From assembly GCA_963676655.2 (NCBI GenBank), contig CAXXKX010000003.1:3038001-3102000 (forward strand): a DNA stretch of 64,000 nt, given 5' to 3'. Shown in pieces: positions 16,891 to 24,265 of the stretch (the stretch's first letter is position 1; each line of letters starts with the position of its first letter). A model generated the notes under the pieces. It did not search any database. It was not told the origin of the DNA and worked only from the letters and a program-made list of their open reading frames with translations. Both the position numbers and the translations under genes were made by a program. This DNA comes from G963676655 sp963676655. Lineage in GTDB: Bacteria; Verrucomicrobiota; Lentisphaeria; Victivallales; Victivallaceae.

Positions 16891-17210
16891 TTTTCGGATG
16901 CATTATTAGGATGTCCGAAATCGGACTTCCTATAATATATAACAAAAATCTATCATGTCAAGCAAAAGATAAAATTAATGCAATATTAAGGGAATATCGA
17001 CTGACCGATTACTTTCCCGGTAACAAAAATCTCAAATTTTTTATTCACAGTATTGACAAAAGCCCTTACATCAGCTATAATCTACTTAACCGAATTAGTA
17101 AATGAACGTCTCTGATATATATCAACAACAGCGTTTAAGCTGGTTAAATGTATTTTTTTGAGGCTTTCCGGATTTTTATGTCAAGTATTTAACAGGATTG
17201 GATAAGGATA

Positions 17211-18329
17211 ATGAACGAAAAAGTATTTGCCGAAGACCTGATGTCAAAACGCGAACGTGTTGTCGCCACGCTTTGCCATCAACCTGTCGACCGTGTGGCG
17301 CTGCACGACCAGGTGAGCTATAATATGGGCGTGATAGAAATGTACACAGGCAAAAAACTAACCTATGCTGAGTTAAAAGAAGATGACATCTGCGAGGTGA
17401 TCCGAAAGACTTTGGATATGTGTTTCAGGCCGAGTATTCGTCCGAGCGGACAGCGGATTACCAGACCGGACGGCTTTGTAACGGAATATGACGACTGGAC
17501 TTACTGGCTGGTAAGCCGTCCGTTTTCCGATGAGGAGGGCGCAAAAGACTGGTTATTGCGTATTATTGATACGAAAAAGCGGCCGGTAGATAACGCGGCA
17601 CTAAAAGATGCATATTATAAGACATATAATACCCTGAAAAGTAAAATCGGCGATACCGTATTCTGCGATTTCAGCACAACCGGATTTTGCAGCGTCTATT
17701 CAGATTTCGGCATGGGGCTGGAGTTATTTTCGTTTTTCAGTCTCGACTATCCAGACATCCTGCATGATTATATGGAAGCCAGCGTCAAGCGTGAACTGAA
17801 TAGAATTCACGCAATCGGGCCGGATTTTCCCGAGCCGGTAATTCTAATACCGGAGGATTTTGCCACGAAGCAGGGATCGATCTTTTCGCCCGGGTTCCTA
17901 CGAGAATTCCATTTTCCATATGTTACGAAACTGACGGAAGCATGGCATGAATACGGGATCAAGGTTATTTATCACAGCGACGGCAACTGGAAGCAGGTAA
18001 TTCAGGATCTGATAGATTGCGGGGTAGACGGATTTTATTGCCTGGAGAAAAACTGCGGAATGGATATAGTAGAGTTTAAAAATACTTATCCCGAGCTGGT
18101 TTGGCTAGGAGGGATCGATGGTGTGGACCTGATGGAACGCGGCGACCCGGAGCAGGTGAAGGCTGAAGTAAAACGCCATATTTTATCAACAAACGCTCTG
18201 GAAACAGGCGGGATGTTTATCTCCTCATCCAGCGAAATAAATCCCCCGATCAAGCCTGAAAATTTTAAAGCGATGATTGAAGCGACCGGAGCCATGCGGA
18301 ACAGCAATTTTAACCATTGCAAGGTATAA
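17211..18329 (+). CDS. URO-D-fold (uroporphyrinogen decarboxylase-like) methyltransferase family protein
   Basis: A 372-aa cytoplasmic protein. The core starts like the family (MSKRERVVATLCHQPVDRVAL), so the internal ATG at 17241 is an alternative start, though AAGGA just upstream favours 17211. Later segments include FSPGFLREFHFPYVTKLTEA, KVIYHSDGNWKQVIQDLIDCGVDGF and LVWLGGIDGVDLMERG, which match the C-terminal half of URO-D proteins, with His in YHSDG at the place where corrinoid:cofactor methyltransferases of this fold bind zinc. It is unlikely to be the haem enzyme given its neighbours (pseudopilin and glycosidase). Such genes often sit in carbohydrate or methyl-transfer clusters; the substrate is not evident. 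Confidence 0.82.
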   Translation: MNEKVFAEDLMSKRERVVATLCHQPVDRVALHDQVSYNMGVIEMYTGKKLTYAELKEDDICEVIRKTLDMCFRPSIRPSGQRITRPDGFVTEYDDWTYWLVSRPFSDEEGAKDWLLRIIDTKKRPVDNAALKDAYYKTYNTLKSKIGDTVFCDFSTTGFCSVYSDFGMGLELFSFFSLDYPDILHDYMEASVKRELNRIHAIGPDFPEPVILIPEDFATKQGSIFSPGFLREFHFPYVTKLTEAWHEYGIKVIYHSDGNWKQVIQDLIDCGVDGFYCLEKNCGMDIVEFKNTYPELVWLGGIDGVDLMERGDPEQVKAEVKRHILSTNALETGGMFISSSSEINPPIKPENFKAMIEATGAMRNSNFNHCKV

Positions 18330-18330
18330 C

Positions 18331-18459
18331 ATGACATTTAGACCGAAAATCCTCAGCTTTATCAAGCGGCATGAGATGCCGGGCGTTTTACGCACTGAAA
18401 CAAGCATCGGGCCAAACGCATATTTAATCAATCAAAGGAGGTTTGTCACAAAAGCATGA
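18331..18459 (+). CDS. Possible 42-aa small protein between URO-D and pseudopilin genes
   Basis: The ATG lies one base after the URO-D stop (TAACATG), a spacing typical of translational coupling. The product (MTFRPKILSFIKRHEMPGVL...) resembles nothing that I know and has no membrane segment. Against it: its 3' end overlaps an AAAGGAGG at 18434-18441, which looks like a ribosome site for something downstream. It may be chance or the remnant of an older gene. Confidence 0.2.
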   Translation: MTFRPKILSFIKRHEMPGVLRTETSIGPNAYLINQRRFVTKA

Positions 18460-18514
18460 AGTATTTATGAAATTAAAAATACAAAAAGCAAAAACAAAAG
18501 AAGGAGATAGAATA

Positions 18515-19306
18515 ATGGATGCTAATAACACTAAGAAATTCAATAATTTTACACTCATCGAACTCCTCGTCGTGATCGCGATCATAGCGATCCTCGCTTC
18601 AATGCTGCTGCCGGCGCTGAATAATGCCCGTGAAGCGGCCAAAAGGATAAGCTGCCTTAATAATCTCAAACAAATCGGCACAGCGACAGTATTTTATGCG
18701 GACAGCTATGATGGTCACTTGCCATTGTCGTTTTTCAAGATGGCTGACGGAACCTATAAAGCATACGATACATTTTTGCGAGGAGTGGATTCTGTGGACA
18801 GATTAACCGATAAATCAAAAGATCTTCCAATAGAAACCTTCCACTGTCCCAAAGACACGATCCAGCGGGCTGCTACTTACTTTCCGAGGTCATATTCAAT
18901 GAATCGTGGCAATATGGCAAAGTGGGGCGCCCCTACCGGCAGAGGAGGCCCTGCAAGTCTTACAGGAATAATCGTCAGCCAGCTATACGGGGTTGTTTAT
19001 CATAGCTTCGCAAACGGGGCATATTGGTCTTTGAAACAGTCTGCTTTTGAAGATGCGTCCGGTACTATAGTTTACTCGGAATCTCATCGTGCGACAAACC
19101 GCATTGGCGTCGACGGCGCTGCAATAGTTGACAAGCCGACTCAAATTACTGATACCGAGATGCCGCATATGAACTCATCAAATTATGCGTTTGGCGATGG
19201 ACATGCGGCAAGTTACAGGCCAACTGAAACGACCGGCCAGTGGACTACTCATACCGGTACACTCGATATCCCTCTGGGTATGTGGACACGCGCCAAAGGA
19301 GACTAA
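18515..19306 (+). CDS. Pseudopilin-like protein with prepilin N-terminal motif (DUF1559-like)
   Basis: A 263-aa protein. After a short leader (MDANNTKKFNN) comes the type IV prepilin cleavage and methylation motif FTLIELLVVIAIIAILASM and then an alpha-helix (LLPALNNAREAAKRISCLNN). The C-terminal domain ends with NSSNYAFGDGHAASYR, the 'H-x9-DG' style tail of these proteins. AAGGAGA at 18501-18507 fixes the start at 18515, not at upstream in-frame codons. It should be an inner-membrane protein processed by prepilin peptidase. It sits between a URO-D gene and a galactosidase gene. Nearly identical to the product of 30638-31435. The actual role, whether secretion pseudopilin or surface carbohydrate handling, is unproven. 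Confidence 0.85.
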   Translation: MDANNTKKFNNFTLIELLVVIAIIAILASMLLPALNNAREAAKRISCLNNLKQIGTATVFYADSYDGHLPLSFFKMADGTYKAYDTFLRGVDSVDRLTDKSKDLPIETFHCPKDTIQRAATYFPRSYSMNRGNMAKWGAPTGRGGPASLTGIIVSQLYGVVYHSFANGAYWSLKQSAFEDASGTIVYSESHRATNRIGVDGAAIVDKPTQITDTEMPHMNSSNYAFGDGHAASYRPTETTGQWTTHTGTLDIPLGMWTRAKGD

Positions 19307-19319
19307 GCGCTATATTTAT

Positions 19320-19350
19320 TACCCTGGGTGAATATCTGAGGGTATTTTTT
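19320..19350 (+). terminator. Rho-independent terminator after the pseudopilin gene
   Basis: The stem TACCCT (19320-19325) pairs with AGGGTA (19339-19344) and is followed by six T residues (19345-19350). It lies between the pseudopilin stop and the GH42-like gene, so it may reduce read-through into the glycosidase. Confidence 0.6.
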
Positions 19351-19401
19351 CTTTTGGCGCGATAGCGCTGTTTTTCAAATTAAGAGCAGGAAAATTAGTT
19401 T

Positions 19402-21600
19402 ATGGACAAAGAGAGTTTTTCGAGACTGTTTCCAATTGGTTCCCATCTTTGCCGGGAGCCGATGCCGGAAATGAATGAAATGAAGCGAGACATGGAAAAC
19501 CTGAAGCGTCACGGTTTCAACCTGGTAAAACTGCAGGAGCAGTGGGCATGCGACGAAGCGTTTGAAGGGCAATATGATTTTTCGGTTTATGAAGAACTCA
19601 TCGACCATGCCGCGAAGCTGGATATGGGAGTGTACCTGGGATTCACCATGGAACAGGCGCCGCACTGGCTGTATGAAAAACACCCGGACTGCCGGATGGT
19701 CAGGAAAGATGGCGTCAGGGTCGCGTATGAACCCCAGGCGGCGCTGCCTTCCGACGGCAAACCCGGACCGTGTTTCGATCATAAAGCGGCCGAGGATGAA
19801 AGCCTGAAGTTCCTGCGGAAAGCGGTATCAACGCTTGGGCGTTACGAAAATATTGTCGTTTGGAATGTCTGGCAGGAAATAGGCATACAGGGGGAGTCGA
19901 GTATCGGGCAGATGGTATGTTACTGTGAAAATACTATCCTGGCTTTTCGTGAATGGCTGAAACGCAGTCACGGCAGCCTCGACGCTTTAAACCGGGCGTG
20001 GAAAACGCGTTATCCGGTATGGGATTTAGTCAGGCCGAACCAGAAGTTCGGCAATGACGTCAGCCTGCCGCAGGATATTGAATGGCGTTACTTCATGGAA
20101 AATATCCGCCTGGCGGAAATCGTCAGCCGACGCACGCAGGCGGTAAAGGACGCTGATCCGTTGAAACGTCCGGTATTCGCCCATATGGCGGCAGCTACCC
20201 CCGGTTCAGGCGCGGAATGGAATTTTGCCCGCGCCAGTGATTTTCTCGGCGTCTCATGTTATCCAACGCCGGGCGCCGGGATTCACAAGTGGGATGATGC
20301 GCAAAAATCATGCCGGGAAGATGTCCTGTTGAGTGAAGTGTCGACTCGGGTAGCTCTCCCGTTTGATTATTTCCGCTCCCTCAACCCGGCGAACGCTCCG
20401 GTATGGGGCGCGGAGTTCCAGGGCGGACCAGTGGCCGGTTATGGAGAAGTTATTGGCAGGACTCCGCTGGCCGCTGACATTCGCCGCTGGATGCTGACGG
20501 CAGTCGGTTCCGGAGCTACGGCCATCTCCTTCTGGGTAACCAGGGCCGAGATCGCGGCGCAGGAACTTAACGGCTACGGCCTGCTCGACAGCATCGGGGA
20601 TGAAACTGAACGGTTCCGCGAAGCCGGACGGATCGCTGAGGCGCTCAATCAGTATCCGGATATTTTCGCGGGACGCACGACTGAACAGGCGCCGGTCGCT
20701 ATCCTGATAGACGACGTCAACTACCGTTATTGCCAGTCAGCCCGGATCCAGGAGTTTTTAACTTATTCGGTCCGCGGCTGGTATCGCTTGCTTTGGGACA
20801 ATGATATCACGGTTGATTTCATCGAAGCTTCCGAACTCGGAAAAGCTTATGCCGCCGGTTACCGCGCTATTATCGCGCCGTTTCCGTTCGCGATGCGGGA
20901 TGATACGGCCCGGTCGTTGGCGGCATATGTCGAAAACGGCGGAAAACTCATCAGCGAAGCTTGTCCGGGGCGTTGCGACGGTTACGGATACGGTCCGCGC
21001 GGCGAGATGGCTCCAGCCTTGACTAAGCTTTTCGGCTGTTCCCAGAAAAGCCTGAAAATGGTCGGGGAGCCGGGCAACGGTTCAAGATGGACCAATCATG
21101 ATTATCCGTGGGGAACATTCAGCAAGGAGGAAGAGTTTACGGGAACCGGCCGGCTGCAAGGCGCCGCCGTCCCGGCAAATCTGTATGCGGCGACTTTCAA
21201 CTGTGAGGACAGTGAGGCCTGTTTGCGGAGTGGAAATGAAACTGCCGGAACAGTACGCGCCGCGGGACGCGGCTTAGCCTGGCTACTCGGCACTTTTGTT
21301 GGATTCAACGGAACCGCGTATGTCAACCGGAAAACGCATGATTTTGTCTTAAAAATACTGGCTGAAAACGGTATTGAACCGGATTATCCCGGACGTCTGA
21401 AGTTTCGCCGGCGCGTTGCCGGAAGCCGGGAAGCCTGGGTATTGACCAATACCGTGACTGAACAGGTAACTGAAAAAATATCCGCCCGCGGCTTTACCGC
21501 TGTAAAAGATTTATTCGGTGATAAGATCGAACTTACGAATGGAATGTTTGAACTTACGGTTGCTCCACTTGATGTGCGGGTCATTATTACAGAAAAATAA
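19402..21600 (+). CDS. GH42-like beta-galactosidase
   Basis: A 732-aa protein of GH42 architecture: an N-terminal TIM barrel, a trimerisation-like alpha/beta domain (about 430-620) and a C-terminal beta domain. The probable acid/base Glu is in VVWNVWQEIG (about residue 158), where GH42 usually has Asn-Glu, so Gln precedes it here. The probable nucleophile Glu is in PVWGAEFQGG (about 337). No signal peptide is present, so it should act in the cytoplasm on imported oligosaccharides. AGGA about 10 bases upstream supports the start. It follows the URO-D/pseudopilin pair and a terminator-like hairpin. The replaced Asn makes the exact specificity uncertain. Confidence 0.82.
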   Translation: MDKESFSRLFPIGSHLCREPMPEMNEMKRDMENLKRHGFNLVKLQEQWACDEAFEGQYDFSVYEELIDHAAKLDMGVYLGFTMEQAPHWLYEKHPDCRMVRKDGVRVAYEPQAALPSDGKPGPCFDHKAAEDESLKFLRKAVSTLGRYENIVVWNVWQEIGIQGESSIGQMVCYCENTILAFREWLKRSHGSLDALNRAWKTRYPVWDLVRPNQKFGNDVSLPQDIEWRYFMENIRLAEIVSRRTQAVKDADPLKRPVFAHMAAATPGSGAEWNFARASDFLGVSCYPTPGAGIHKWDDAQKSCREDVLLSEVSTRVALPFDYFRSLNPANAPVWGAEFQGGPVAGYGEVIGRTPLAADIRRWMLTAVGSGATAISFWVTRAEIAAQELNGYGLLDSIGDETERFREAGRIAEALNQYPDIFAGRTTEQAPVAILIDDVNYRYCQSARIQEFLTYSVRGWYRLLWDNDITVDFIEASELGKAYAAGYRAIIAPFPFAMRDDTARSLAAYVENGGKLISEACPGRCDGYGYGPRGEMAPALTKLFGCSQKSLKMVGEPGNGSRWTNHDYPWGTFSKEEEFTGTGRLQGAAVPANLYAATFNCEDSEACLRSGNETAGTVRAAGRGLAWLLGTFVGFNGTAYVNRKTHDFVLKILAENGIEPDYPGRLKFRRRVAGSREAWVLTNTVTEQVTEKISARGFTAVKDLFGDKIELTNGMFELTVAPLDVRVIITEK

Positions 21601-21659
21601 AGAGTCGTGCGAAATAGGATATTTCTTACGAGTCTTAAAACCAAAAAAAGGAAAGAAAA

Positions 21660-23924
21660 ATGCTTCTAAAGGGAACAATCAACAGGAATTCGTTTTGCGC
21701 AGTTATAGCGCTGCTCATCTTATGTTCTCTCTCTTTCACGGCCTCAGCGAAATCGCTTTTGCTTGATGATTTTGAAACTGTCAAGTGGAGAGGAGGAAAA
21801 CAGGATACACAGCATGTCAAACAGGGGAAGTATTCATATTGCTGGGATGCGGCCAGTTCCGCTGGATTATCTAATAAAACCCTGCCGAAGGACTGGTCGG
21901 CATATTCCGGCCTGGCTTTCTGGTGTTATTCGGAAAAGGCAACCGGACAAAAAATACATATAATATTGCGATCTCCCGGGCCTAACGGCAAAGGAGATAA
22001 TTATCACGGCGTATTTGTTGTTAATTGGAAAGGTTGGAAGCAGGTTGCTATTCCGTTTCAAAAATTCAGAGTATCGCGTCGGCCAAGTGGCTGGAATAAA
22101 ATAACCGAAGTCATAATTATCAGTCGTTGGACTGAAACTCCGCCAATTCCCGGAACCGTGCTGTATTTCGATGATATGCGCCTGGTTTCCGCCGAAGACC
22201 TGAAAAAGATAGTTGGGAGCAAAAAACCGCGCCTGTTGCCGCCGCTTCCGGCAGTGCAGAAAGTGAACATTCCTCAAACTATTGTCATCCCGACTCCCAA
22301 AAGCATGAAGTTGACTAAAGAGACCGTAAACCTGGTCGTTAACGGCAAACCGGAGTTTGTGGTGCTGGTGGCGCAAGAGCCGTCGCAGGTTGAAATGACC
22401 GCCGCCAATGAATTAATTGCCGGAATATCCGCGCTGGCCGGAATATCCGCCAAAGCGGAAATCATCAAAGAAGGCGGCAAGCTGCCCGCCGTCCCGGTCA
22501 TTATTCCGCTGGGCGTGAATTTGAAGATGTTCAGCAAATTCTCGGTGAGCCCTCCGGATAAAGCGGAAGCTTACTGTGTAAAAACGCTTAAAGGCAAGGA
22601 TAAAACCTATCTTTTTCTCGCCGGGAGAGAAAAGATTGGCGCATATTGGGCAGTACAGTCCGTTCTCCAACTGCTGAAAAAAAATAAGGGTTCCGTGCAT
22701 ATCCCCGGAGTGGAGATTTCAGACTGGCCGTCCTATAAATACCGGGATTTAGGGGCCAGCTCAAATAATGCCGGCAATTTGGCGGCCGCAAGATATAAAG
22801 TCAATGTAATCCATAATCCGTGGTGGCTGCCTGTAAAATGGTATGACCCGGACAAAAAGTATAAAGCCAGGCTGATCGAACAAGTAAAATTCGCGGTTAC
22901 CCATGGTATAAATGTGTCGCAGCAGATATGCCCGTATGAAGACAATAAAAAACACAGATTTATCAGATGTTCAAATGAGGAAGACATTAATACGCTGTAT
23001 GACGCCTATAAACTGTCACTTGATAAAGGCAACCGTATTATTCAAATCGCTTTTGACGACTCGGCCAGGTCCGATTCAACCCTCCAGTCAGAGGACCGCG
23101 CTTTTTTCAAGAATAGCCGCTTCAAGGCTCGCGCCTATCTGGTGAAAAAGATTACCGAACGCGTAAAAAAAGATTATCCGGGAACGGTAATCTCCGTAAC
23201 TCCGCCTGATCCTGAATATCACGGCAAAACCTCGCCGGTCATTCCGTATTACGATGCAGTTGGGATTGACAAGGACGTTGCTGTCGTATGGACCGGCCCC
23301 AAAGGTGACCTCTCATTTTCCCTGCCGGATGAAGTTGTCAAAGAGTTTGTCGCGAGCCTTAACGGCCGACGCTTTCTACTGCATGACAATACGCTGGGGC
23401 AGGTATACGGGAAAGGAGGTATGCCGCTTTGCGGGCTTACCATGTTTGACCTGTATGCGGACGGATACGGGAAACAACTCGAAAAATGCGCATACGGCAT
23501 CATCGCAATGATACGTTTTAATAGCTGGCGTTTGCCGGAATTGACCAATATCCGCGCGATTACTACAACTGAATATATGTGGAATGCGGAAAACTACGAC
23601 GCGGAAACTGCTTTAGGCGCGGCGATGGCGCGAGTTGCCGGGAAAAAAGCTGTCCCGTATCTCCTCGACTTCAAGCGCAAGTATATTCGTATCGTCAAAG
23701 TTTTCCCTGAATTATACCTTGATATGCGAAAAATACCGGAAGCGCAGCGAAAAAATTATCACATTACAGAAAAAGAATACGCGCAGTTGAAACCGGCCTT
23801 GACCGGCCTCAAAGCGGCTTTTGAAAAAGTGAAAAGTTCCTGCCGCAGCAAAGCGCTGACGCAGGAACTCGGAGTCCTCTGCAAAAGAGCCGCAGACAAC
23901 ACAGCATTGTTTAGCAAACAATAA
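21660..23924 (+). CDS. Secreted GH84-like (O-GlcNAcase/hexosaminidase) enzyme with N-terminal binding domain, copy 1
   Basis: 754 aa. Signal peptide ending about SFTASA, then a binding-type beta domain (about 30-180, LLLDDFETVKWRGGKQ), then a GH20b/GH84 N-terminal domain (VIPTPKSMKLTKETVNL onward), then a barrel. In the barrel, IIQIAFDDSARS (about 462-467) carries the Asp-Asp pair expected of GH84, followed by AVVWTGPKGD and RFLLHDNT, matching the GH84 'WTGP' and 'WDN' segments. GH84 enzymes remove beta-linked N-acetylglucosamine by substrate-assisted catalysis. AAAGGA is upstream of the ATG. It is followed by a paralogue in the same direction. Assignment by motif order; substrate untested. 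Confidence 0.75.
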   Translation: MLLKGTINRNSFCAVIALLILCSLSFTASAKSLLLDDFETVKWRGGKQDTQHVKQGKYSYCWDAASSAGLSNKTLPKDWSAYSGLAFWCYSEKATGQKIHIILRSPGPNGKGDNYHGVFVVNWKGWKQVAIPFQKFRVSRRPSGWNKITEVIIISRWTETPPIPGTVLYFDDMRLVSAEDLKKIVGSKKPRLLPPLPAVQKVNIPQTIVIPTPKSMKLTKETVNLVVNGKPEFVVLVAQEPSQVEMTAANELIAGISALAGISAKAEIIKEGGKLPAVPVIIPLGVNLKMFSKFSVSPPDKAEAYCVKTLKGKDKTYLFLAGREKIGAYWAVQSVLQLLKKNKGSVHIPGVEISDWPSYKYRDLGASSNNAGNLAAARYKVNVIHNPWWLPVKWYDPDKKYKARLIEQVKFAVTHGINVSQQICPYEDNKKHRFIRCSNEEDINTLYDAYKLSLDKGNRIIQIAFDDSARSDSTLQSEDRAFFKNSRFKARAYLVKKITERVKKDYPGTVISVTPPDPEYHGKTSPVIPYYDAVGIDKDVAVVWTGPKGDLSFSLPDEVVKEFVASLNGRRFLLHDNTLGQVYGKGGMPLCGLTMFDLYADGYGKQLEKCAYGIIAMIRFNSWRLPELTNIRAITTTEYMWNAENYDAETALGAAMARVAGKKAVPYLLDFKRKYIRIVKVFPELYLDMRKIPEAQRKNYHITEKEYAQLKPALTGLKAAFEKVKSSCRSKALTQELGVLCKRAADNTALFSKQ

Positions 23925-24265
23925 TTTGCTTTGTGATACTATAGAACCAAATAAAGCTATCGGGATCAACCTATAGTTCAAAAAAACAACTTGTAATTAT
24001 AGTCCTTTCTGATAAGTATTAAGCCAATATTTTTTAGCGTTAATGCAAATTTTTGTTGTATATTATCTTAGTACATTATTATAGAAAAGTATAGACTCAT
24101 GCGAAACTATTATTTGCACCATGAAGAGCATGAAGAACATGAAGAAGTATTTAAATTTTCAGCATAAGCTGAAAAAAAAAACTTTTTCGTGACTTTCCGT
24201 GATTTTTCGTGGTTAATATTTGCATTTCGCACGACTCTTATAGAAAAGTAAAAAAGGAAAGAAAA
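23925..24265 (+). other. Intergenic region with short repeats between the two GH84-like genes
   Basis: No gene that I can support. It contains three imperfect copies of CATGAAGA in tandem (24120-24147), a hairpin TTTTCAGC-ATAA-GCTGAAAA around 24155-24175 followed by an A-run, three CGTGA-(T-rich) repeats (24188-24214), and ATTTCGCACGACTCT (24224-24238), which is the exact inverse of 21601-21615 ahead of the first GH84-like gene. Confidence 0.6.

Larger units (their letters stand above)
14894..17012 (-). mobile_element. IS66-family insertion sequence, 2119 bp, complete
   Basis: Perfect 22-bp terminal inverted repeats lie at 14894-14915 and 16991-17012 (start GTAATCGGTCAGTCGATATT). The 8-bp target duplication TTTCCCGG is at 14886-14893 and 17013-17020; 8 bp is characteristic of IS66. 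The uninterrupted target is visible in the inverted duplicate, complement of 56371-56378. The element encodes a large transposase and one small accessory protein, fewer than the three-gene layout of canonical IS66. Confidence 0.95.
11867..17126 (+). repeat. Left arm of a 3133-bp inverted duplication, carrying an IS66-type element
   Basis: This arm, minus 2119 bp of insertion sequence and an 8-bp target duplication, is 3133 bp, exactly the length of 56265-59397 in opposite orientation. It contains the 5' third of mttB, degT, the divergent promoter, lacI, and the lacI downstream region. The sequences agree apart from at least two substitutions (one missense in degT, one silent in mttB). The boundaries are sharp: identity ends after GATATATATCAAC at 17126 and at codon 182 of mttB at 11867. 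Confidence 0.9.

Noticed and set aside
24209..24265. Longer start for the second GH84-like gene
   Set aside because: It would place 19 extra residues before the signal peptide and across the ribosome site; the ATG at 24266 aligns with the paralogue's start.
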